Origin: Delphinus delphis | Lineage: Eukaryota; Chordata; Mammalia; Artiodactyla; Delphinidae | Reading direction: 5' to 3' | Length of the DNA stretch: 64,000 nt | Assembly: GCF_949987515.2 (NCBI RefSeq) | Contig: NC_082684.1 | Span: forward strand, 50,620,006 to 50,684,005 | In this document: positions 55,890 to 64,000 of the stretch, one piece after another | Layout of the letters: every line of letters starts with the position of its first letter | Numbering within the stretch: position 1 is the stretch's first letter | The notes under the pieces: generated by a model | What the model was told of the DNA's origin: nothing | The model's database searches: none | What the model saw: the letters and a program-made list of their open reading frames with translations, nothing else | Made by a program: the position numbers and the translations under genes

Positions 55890-58231
55890 GCATTAATGGT
55901 GTGGCACCTCCCTCTCTTTGTAACAACTCAAAATGCCACCACCTGTGTCCAAATACTCCTTAGAGATTATGCATCGTTAGGTTGAAAACCAGTTAAATCA
56001 TTTCCTAAACTATATTCCAAAAGACATTATTTAGTTCCTTGAGATGTCAGTAGGAACCATATGAAAAGAGTCCATAGTCAATATCAGGCTGAGTTTGGGA
56101 AATGACGGGTTAAAAAATAGGCAACAGAGTTCCTGAGAAAAGGACTTCTCAGAAACCTTAATATAAAAATAGGTGTTTTGAATGATCAAGTTTCCCCAAT
56201 CTAACTGACAGTGGAATTCTTTCTCTTTGGGTCTCCCTTTGGGTGGACACACCTTGGACAACTCTTAGCCACCCCCAGGGACTTTTGTATGCTCCGCAGT
56301 GTGAAGCCCAGAGCTGAGTGGTCAGAAGGCCCTTACGTTTTGACTGAATTGAACACCCTCAGAACTCTGGCAAACCAGAACGTGTGAAGCTACCAGGAAG
56401 GAGGCCAGAGTGTCTGGAAACCACTGCAAAGATGACCTCACAAAGAAACCAGTGTGGTGGGGCTCCCAGAGTGCTCAAGGGGACGCGTCCTGCCTGAGAG
56501 AGAGAAGGTCGCCAGCGCCTTTGGCTGGCGTAGTTCAAGGAAGCTGAAACAGCCCAGGTGATTGGAAGAGAAGTACGTGTGCATGAAATTATTCAAATGC
56601 TGACAGGTGGGCTGGAGGTCTCCTCTCCTGCTGGCCTGGCAGCCTCTGCGTGGAAAGCCTCGCCTGGGAGATGGGTCCCGGCCACTCCGGTGAGATGCTG
56701 GAAATACAAGCCCAGCAGATACAATGGCTGTGAGTCACAGTAAAGCACCAGCTGTCAAGTACTCAGGGGGGAAGCTGAAGCCAGGAGACTCACTGAGCTG
56801 AGCAAGAAGCAGGGCCATCCTGTTGTGCAAAAGACAAAGAGCAGAGTGTTCAGATCCCAGGATCAGGTTTCTCATAATGGAAGCCAGAGCTGTGCGCTGA
56901 GCTTCAGGCTGTGCTCCAAGGTCGGGGGACAAAACCCTGCCTCTTCCGTTCCAGGAGGATGCCACCCAAACACACCCATTCCTCCCAGGCGAGGGCCAGC
57001 GGGGATCTGCCTCTGCCCGTGAAAAATTGGGTGAGCAGCCCAGCACCTGTCAGGGGCCCAGCACTTCAGCTACAGCCTCCCAGGCTTGGAAATCTGGGCT
57101 CTGTTTTCCGAGGGTGCTCTGTGCTAGCAAACCTCTCCGAACAGCTACAAGCTCTTGGCTCCTAAATGTTTCCAGTTTAACTGGCCTGGCCCGTGCCTGA
57201 GGCCTTGTGTTCAAGATCCCAGCTCTAAAGAAAGAAAAGAAATGAAAAGGTACGTGGCCTCCACTTCTCCAGGGCTGGTGGGCTCCGAGCCTCCTGCCTC
57301 TCAGTGTGCTGGACCGCACAGAGCGGCTAGGGTTTTTTTTGGCCTGGGCGACTTTTTTGCTCACAGGTCACAGTCAAGCTTCTTAAACTTGGATGACAGT
57401 AAACCAATGACTAACTGGGTAATTAAAGCCACAAGTCAGGAGACCTGAGGCCCCTCCTCTGGAACCTCCTCCAGTGGCCTGTTCCACAGGCGACGCCCCT
57501 CGCTCTTCCCCACAGCAGGAACGTTTTTTGTGAATGTAAAGCCCTCTGCGGTGACCTCCACCTCCTCTCAAGGTCACTTCTCCACTTGTCCATTGCTCCC
57601 TCCCCCCTCCCCACCCCACCATCCCTGTCCACTGCAAGGAAGGAGGAAATCTAACCACACGCCCCACCCGCTGCCCCAACGGGAACATGACAGAAGGTTT
57701 CCAACTAAAACCAAAGTTACTCCACAGCGCTTCCGCCAGGCTGACATGCTAGAAGGCATGGTGTGCTTCCTCTGCTTCAGGCACTCGAGAGCCTCCCCAC
57801 TTCCTGGGGAGAGTGGATGAGAACTTCAAAGCTGACAAGGCCGCAGCTGAGAAGAGCTGGCTTGCTTCAAAGACCGTGTCTCCTCCGGGTCTGGAGCTCT
57901 TGGTGAATGTCTCTCCCTGCTTCTGAAACAAAATGAAGAGCTGCTGAAGTTTACGAAGTCCCCAGAGACATTTCTGTGTGCCTCGCTCTAACAGAGGACC
58001 CCTGCGTCTGCACAGCAAGGTCCCTAAGCTCCCCTTGGCAGGGATGCTCTCTGTGTTTTATGCCTCTTTGATGCCTCTGCCCTCTTTCCGGCTGGCCCTC
58101 TGGCTGCCCCTGCATCCTCCGTCTTCTCCACCTGCCCTCTATCCCTCCTGCATCCCTGTTTTAAGCAGCAGCCCCTTTTCCACTGAGGAGACATGGGTGG
58201 AAGAGGAGTTACAGTTGGGGGTTGGAGGGCG
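55890..58231. other. Non-coding stretch, nothing recognised
   Basis: About 2.3 kb without a recognised repeat or gene. Several overlapping frames of 60-105 codons lie at 56.7-57.8 kb but show no domain. Sequence is moderately GC-rich from 56.9 to 57.7 kb. Confidence 0.45.
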
Positions 58232-58242
58232 ATATGATTTTT

Positions 58243-58452
58243 TTTTTTTTTTTTTTTTGCGGCACGCGGGCCTCTCACTGTTGCGGCCTCTCCCATTGCG
58301 GAGCACGGTCTCCAGACGCGCAGGCTCAGCAGCCATGGCTCACGGGCCCAGCCGCACCACGGCACGTGGGATCTTCCCGGACCAGGGCACGAACCTGTGT
58401 CCCCTGCATCGGCAGGCAGACTCTCAACCACTGCGCCACCAGGGAAGCCCCT
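58243..58452 (-). mobile_element. Young tRNA-derived SINE (CHR-type, GC-rich)
   Basis: T-rich tail (58238-58258), then 'gcggcacgcgggcctctcac', body 'gcccagccgcaccacggcac', end 'gcgccaccagggaagcccct'. Target duplication 'atatgattttt' at 58232-58242 and 58453-58463. The plus-strand 173-codon frame 57978-58499 reads through this SINE and is not a gene. Confidence 0.95.
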
Positions 58453-58463
58453 ATATGATTTTT

Positions 58464-60229
58464 GTATGCTATTCCAGAATAGGTTTGTGGTTATTTTAAT
58501 TAAAAAAAAATAATTAATGTTCCCTCCGAATCTTTGAGGATCTTTGATTGCAGGAAGCTGTGGACCATGCTAAGCCCATGGCTCTCTGATGGTTACCCGC
58601 CTCGGCAGGCTGCTGCTTACACTGGGATATAACAACCAGGACATGAGAAGCAAGGGTAATTTGGATTTTTACTTTTTAGCAAGGATCTCTTTCCACTGAA
58701 ACTGTAAAACTCTAGAAGGCAGGGGCTCTCTGACATTGAACCTCATGGTCTTGTGATAATGCCTGGAAAACAGTAACTGTTCTCAGAAGATGTGTGTTTG
58801 TTAAGTTCCTGTCATTCCTTAAAAAAAAAAAAAAAGATTAAAGAAGTCACTCTGTGTTCTCAAGATGCTGCATGTGTAAGTGTTTAGGCCACATACATGT
58901 TGAGAAATTGCACATATTTCGTCTTCATCTCGTATCGCCAAGACCTGATGTTACCAAACCTCTTGTCTCATCCACTGTCTTATCATCTGTGCTTAGCAAA
59001 CTAAGACATAGCAAACCAGACGAACTTTCGGGAAACCTGCAGACATTTGAGGGCATTTGAAACAAAAAAAATCCAATAGAGTTCTAAACGGAAACAAGAA
59101 GCAGAAAGATGGTCCTGTTGTAAAGTGGCCCCAAGCCTCAGACCTGCCTCGGATGTCACCAAGTGCCTCTGGCCTTTGGGGCCATTGAAGATGCTCAGCT
59201 CGGCATCTCTGCTGTGGCTGGACTTCCTGGCCAGCCAGGCCCGAGGGCGGCAGAGGAGGAAGTGCTGTGGGTGAGGTGGGGGGAGCACAGTGCACACCCA
59301 GGGGTGACTGCAGGGAGGAGACTTAGGACAGAGGAAAGCACAGGACGGACGACCCCCTCTGCAGAAGCGACTTTCTGGCCCCCTCGTCTGCCAAACACGC
59401 CCTCCAACTAAAAAATATTAATTGTGCCTAATTCTGAAGGCCCACACGTGTGTGTATGTCTATACCTGTGTGTATGTCCTACCATATCTCTTTGTTCCTG
59501 GGGAGAAACATAAGCTACAAGCCTCACATGCCTCTTCCTTGCTGAGTTACTACTGCTTAAAAAGTCAGAGAAAAAAAGCTCAGCCCAACCGTCTATGAAC
59601 AGATAAATTTAAGCAAGAACGGCTTGAGTTCCTGCCAGTTGCTGGTGAGGCAGTTGTTAAGTGTGATGACAACCACCAATTTAGTGAAGGGTCAGTAGTT
59701 TGTTTGTTTGTTTGTTTTTAAATATTGAAACCCTCTCAGTTATACTTGGATCCCTTACTTGAAATCATAGCAAATAGTAGCATTATGGTGACAGAAAGAA
59801 TTCAACCACTTCCTGGCAAGTAATGAGTACTTCATTTTATTCTACTTTTCTAGAGTTAGTTTAGAAGTCACATCAAAGTAAATTTTCGCTGATCATCCTT
59901 GAGTTTGCTGATCCCAAGGAGGGACTCAAGGGCAGGATCCCCTGGGATCCACTCTGAGCAACGGGGAGTCCCTGTCCCCCAGGCCATCTGCTGCCAACAA
60001 GCCAGGGCACTGGACCTGGAGGGCTGCGTTTTGGTCATAATGAGCCATCTGGCTGCCTGGCAGAAGGAGCCCATGGGAGTATGTGTCTGAGATGTTACTG
60101 ACATTACCACTGACCTTTGCCAAGGAGTGGCTTTGGTTTTATCCAGAATGGCTCAGCCTGGTGGTAAGAATACATCATCTTGGTCCAGGACACTTTCAGG
60201 GATTAGGCTCAAAATCCTCAGCCTCCAAA
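58464..60229. other. Non-coding stretch with one exon-like block
   Basis: The part 58710-58805 resembles an L2 tail. A (GTTT)n run lies at 59699-59718. The block 59880-60160 is open in two frames on the minus strand (80 and 65 codons) and has a more coding-like texture than its surroundings, but I recognise no protein. The block 59160-59405 is GC-rich and open on both strands. Confidence 0.45.
59699..59718. repeat. (GTTT)n microsatellite
   Basis: About five TTTG units in a T-rich context. Short but uninterrupted. Confidence 0.85.
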
Positions 60230-60244
60230 TTGAATATTTTCTTG

Positions 60245-61022
60245 TAATTATTTTTTTAATTGAAGTATAGTTGATTTATGGTATCACGTTAGCTTCGGGT
60301 ATACAACAAAGTGATTTGAGTTTGTTTTTTTGCAGATTATATTCCATTATAGGTTATTACAGGATATTGGGTATAATTCCCTGTGCTATACGGCAAACCC
60401 TTGTTGCTTATCTATTTTATGTATAGTAGTTTGCATCTGTTAATCCCATACAGCTAATTTGTCCCTCCCTCCCTCCTTCACTCTCCCCTTTGGTAAACCA
60501 TAAGTTTGTTGTCTGTGCTTTAGTCTGTTTCTGTTTTGTACATAAATTCATTTGTTTTATTTTTTATATTCCACATATAAATGATATCATATAGTATTTT
60601 TCTTTGTCTAACTTACTTCACTAAGAATGATATTCTCTAGGTCCATGCATGTTGCTGCAAACGGCAATATTTCATTCTTTTTTATGGCTACTTGAGTAAT
60701 ATTCCACTGTGTATATATACCACATCTTAAGCAATCTTCTGTTGATGGGCACTTGAGTTGCTTCCATGTATTGGCTATTGTAAATAGCACTGCTTTGCAT
60801 GTCGGGGTGCATGTATCTTTTTGAATTAGAGTTTTGGTTTTTTCCAGGTATATACCCAGGAGTGAAATTATTGGATCATGTGGTAGTTTTTTAAGGAACC
60901 ATAACTGTTTTCCACAGTGGCTGCACCAATTTACATTCCCACCAACAGTGTACAAGGGTTCCCTTTTCGCCACATCCTCTCCAGCATTTATTATTCGTAG
61001 ACTTCTTGGTGATGGCCACAAG
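60245..61022 (-). mobile_element. 5'-truncated L1, ~780 bp
   Basis: Minus-strand L1 3' region. It starts near 'attgaagtatagttgattta' (3' end) and runs back through 'ggtccatgcatgttgctgca' to 'ccacatcctctccagcattt'. The minus strand reads L1 phrases such as [20 protein letters not shown], then a second frame with frameshifts, so it is not functional. Target duplication: 'ttgaatattttcttg' (60230-60244) and 'ttgaatattttgttg' (61023-61037), one mismatch. The lineage is older than the 47-kb copy. Confidence 0.93.
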
Positions 61023-61037
61023 TTGAATATTTTGTTG

Positions 61038-63820
61038 AGCGCTAGGGGCGTATGCTGCACCTGGGTTGTTCTGTGACTTCGTCCTGCCCATCCCTCTACC
61101 TATCAAGGAGGGGCGTCTCTACCTATATTGTTGCTCTTCCATGTGTCCTGACCCACCACAATGGCAGGGCCAAAGCCTGGCTTCTGGAGGTTTCCTTTGT
61201 TTTTTTAGATAAATGTGCAATTTAAGGATAAAGAGGGTTTGATATATAATGTAGCTTTAGAAGAAATCCTTTAGCTATTCCTTGCTCCCAACAAAATGCC
61301 ACCCCCAAGATTTTCCCACATAGAAATTCTGGAGCCACTACTCATCTATGGGACGTGTGTCCTGAATAACTTGTTTCTGCTAGAGTTCCAAAGTGCAGAA
61401 GTGATTAACCTTTAAAAACTAAATGAAACATCAAGGTTGTCCGTGTCATAAGTTACTCCCATGTTACTTGGGTTTGGTGGTTTTTCTAGGTGGGGGAGGA
61501 GATGGTGTTACAGTCTGTATACTGGGTGTCACACCCAAGGAAGTCCAGGGAGTGGGCTGTGTTATTAGGGGTGGTTGGGAGCAGGGCAGACAGAAGCAGA
61601 GGGCAGGTGAGCACTGCCGATCCCTGGCCCTGCAGTGGGGGTGGGGGGGCGGTGGGGGGGGTTACACAGCAGTAAAGAAAGTGGATTTCGAGGGTCTTAG
61701 AAAGCCAGAGAACTTCCTTCCCCTCCAACCAAGGAAATCACCAAGGAGATGGATTTAACTCTTAAGACTTAATAGCCTCCTTTGGGGGTTCTGCTTTTTT
61801 GGGGAATAGAATATTGGAGCACAGCCAGACCAGTCCTCTGAGCCAGGTTTTCTACTCAGAGTCTCAGACTGTGGCTAGAAGTTGTGATTTGCTTGGTCTG
61901 AGGAATTTTGTAAATTCAAGGTGTCATCATGCTAAAATTGGGAGAATTCAGGTAACACGGAGACTTCTGACTTCTCTAAAGAAGCAGAAGTGTTGGCAAC
62001 ATTAGGCTGTCATTGGTGCACGGCAACAGCAGGCGAGAGCAGGTGCTGGCCGACCCGTTAGCTGAGGCACACCCGCTCCCCCCCTACACACGTACCCGTG
62101 CATCCCCCCTCCTGCTTGGGTGCCCTCCAGGCAGGGAGGGTCCTACCATGGACCACCGCACCCCTGTTCTCCCTGCCACTCAGAAGCAGTCTAGACACAC
62201 ACTTCTGGATCAAAGTCAGCCCCGAGAGCCACGATTTATTCCTGCCTCTGCCCTCACACAAACACAAAAGGCTCCTCCCCATTTACGAAAGCCAAAGAAT
62301 GTCAGCATTAACCCATGATTGAAACTTGTGAAAGAGGAGCTCAAGGCAGCTTCAGCCTTAGCATTCCACAGCTCCTCATTAGAACGGGGACTTTTTGTGA
62401 CTCTGGGACAGCTGGAGACACATGACGGCATTCAGAATCTCACGCGAAGGGTGCCGGCCTCGAGGACGCAACTTGTGGGATTCCTGACGTGCTCCTCGGA
62501 CTTGGGGCAGGCGTGCTGGGTGTGCCGCACCACAGCACGATGGCGAGAAGGACCGGGCTGTCGGGAACAAGGCGGTGGACAGTCACCGTCTGGGCCAAGG
62601 TCCCGCCGGCCCCAGGCGAGGCCAATTCACTGGCTCCAGAGCAGAACCAGCTAAGAAACAGGCACGGCCCCGGCGCCCTCTCCCCCACGCCACGCAAGTT
62701 ACACACTCTGACGTGCTGGCTGCTCCCCGGGGTACATGCTGACTCTCTCACGGGGCTTCACGGTGAGGGCCGCCGTCTCCTCTGGGCTAAACTGCGTGGA
62801 ACTGCGCAGAATATGCTCCAGGGGGCTTTGGAGTCAGAGAACACTGGAGCCCCGCGAGGCATCTTAGATAGCATCTGCTCCAGGGTTCCCAACGGAGACT
62901 GCTCTTCAGAATCACCTAGAACACAAAACCCAGATTCTGAGGCTCCACATCCCACCTCCGCAGCCTACTCCCCAAAACACACACAGTGATTCTGCTGACC
63001 AGTCAGGTTTGGGGAACCGCTGATATCGTCCGAACCCTTCACTTCTGTTTCTGAAGTACAATCCTGGGTTAAGTAAGTTTTCCAAGGTCACACAGCTGGT
63101 TTGGCAGGACTGGGCTTAAAGTACGGGTCTCTTGAATATAACCCAGGGCTTTTTCTACAACACACCACCTCCTGGACGTACCCATGAAGGGAACGCCAGA
63201 CGACCCCAGAGGGTCTGGGTAAGGAAAAGGCTAAGAGGCATAGTCTTTGTGCATGTGAAGTAACCCCAGATAGTTTCCCAAATACTGGCTCCCACTGTGG
63301 TTTATGACGCAGATGCCATAGTCTCATGTCATCTGGGCAGGAGATTCTGCTTCTGGCTCTATAATTACCCCAGTTTCACTTGTCCTTTGAGAGGTCAGGG
63401 AAAGAACTGTGCATGTGTGTATAGACTTCTCTGTGCCTCAGTTTACCTCTATAGAAAATGGAGAGAATGGCGGCACCCTTACGCCTGCCTCTTTGGAGCT
63501 CTGCAGACCTATTGCATGACCACACAAAGGCACCCTGTGATCCCCTAGGCAGAGAAAGAAGCCTTCCGTATCCACACAGAGCTAGTCATAAACTCAAGGC
63601 CACTCTTGCCACATTTTAAATAGTTCTATGTCAGAATACCACTGTGACTCCACTAGCTACCCTGCACGCCCTCCAGGAAGGGCTGCTCGTCTCCTCCTGG
63701 TCTCTGGAGGGCTGGTGAAATATTTCCTGTGGGTGATCTTGGGAGGAGCCCCAGTTTTGAAGGACTAAACAAGATTTAAAAAATTAGATACTACTACTAG
63801 TAGTGAATAGCTGGCATTGA
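61038..63820. other. Non-coding stretch with G- and CpG-rich patches
   Basis: No gene confirmed. A G-rich tract lies at 61634-61660. A moderately CpG-rich block at 62430-62800 has a minus-strand frame (62440-62751, 103 codons) and, further along that strand, an AATAAA at about 62231-62236. A MER5-like remnant lies at 62885-63020 ('cttcagaatcacctagaaca', 'gattctgaggctccacatcc'). MIR-like 'aggtcacacagctggtttgg' at 63085-63105. Confidence 0.45.
61634..61660 (+). other. Potential G-quadruplex motif
   Basis: 'gtgggggtgggggggcggtg' followed by G8. Four or more G-runs with one- to four-base loops. Context is unremarkable. Confidence 0.7.
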
Positions 63821-63824
63821 GTTG

Positions 63825-64000
63825 TTATTAAGTGCCAGGCACTCTGCCAAACACTTCACATGCATTTAATCCTCACTACAGCCCTATAAGTGAAGTGTTA
63901 TGAGTATTCCCATTTTACAGACGTGGAAAATGAGGCTCAGAAAAGTTAACTTGCCCAAGATCACATAGCTGCTAAGTGACAGAGCCGTGATTCAAACCCA
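63825..64000 (-). repeat. MIR, cut by window edge
   Basis: Reverse-complement MIR core: 'tttaatcctcactacagccc', 'cccattttacagacgtggaa', 'tgaggctcagaaaagttaac', 'gcccaagatcacatagctgc'. Well preserved; it reaches the right edge of the window. Confidence 0.9.

Noticed and set aside
55439..55926. Minus-strand frames of 122 and 148 codons
   Set aside because: Both include Cys-Val repeats encoded by the CA microsatellite.
57978..58499. 173-codon plus-strand open frame
   Set aside because: It reads through the SINE at 58243-58452 including its T-rich tail.
60608..61106. Minus-strand frames with Cys/Trp-rich motif
   Set aside because: Not a separate gene: the motif belongs to a truncated and frameshifted L1.

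Overview
This window looks like vertebrate nuclear DNA from a cetacean, most likely a toothed whale. The main clue is a set of at least fourteen tRNA-derived SINEs of the CHR type. Several are the young form that opens 'ggcttccctggtgg', carries a 'ggttcgtgcccc'-like B box and ends 'gcgtaccgc' plus poly(A), and they sit between near-perfect target-site duplications. CHR-type SINEs are known from Cetartiodactyla, and this young GC-rich form is typical of whales and dolphins. Ancient mammalian repeats (MIR, L2, MaLR-type LTRs, MER5-like pieces, old L1) fill much of the rest. The species was not tested. There is no bacterial-style coding, operon, CRISPR array or free-standing tRNA gene.

I could not identify a single intact protein-coding gene. 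Open frames up to 191 codons occur, but they either translate SINEs, L1, LTRs or microsatellites, or resemble nothing I know. The window is best read as intergenic or intronic. It is contiguous except for one 200-N gap (40609-40808).

Layout. 0-7.9 kb: low-complexity host DNA, one minus-strand MaLR-type LTR (2.6-3.15 kb) invaded by a SINE and a CA repeat, and two plus-strand SINEs. 7.9-11.2 kb: the most informative stretch, with an RPS15A processed pseudogene split by a solo ERV1-type LTR, then a solo LTR of a second ERV1-type family, then a 3' LTR with a scrap of internal sequence. 13-16 kb: L2 and ancient LTRs. 18.6-22 kb: a young SINE, a 5'-inverted L1, old L1 and a solo LTR. 23.6-40.5 kb: scattered SINEs, L1 fragments and MaLR-type LTRs. 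41-47.3 kb: a small minisatellite, MIRs, a SINE and a short L1. 48-49.3 kb: a second partial ERV with another LTR nested in it. 52.7-58.5 kb: three SINEs and a short CpG-rich island at about 55.0-55.3 kb, the only promoter-like sequence seen. 60.2-61.0 kb: a 5'-truncated L1. 61-64 kb: otherwise unique DNA with G-rich and CpG-rich patches and a terminal MIR.

History and context. The nested insertions give relative dates: the RPS15A retrocopy is older than the LTR inside it, and the 48-kb ERV is older than its nested LTR. All six ERV1-type LTRs and five of six L1 pieces lie on the minus strand. That skew would fit an intron of a plus-strand gene, but this is inference. I found no convincing undescribed biological system.
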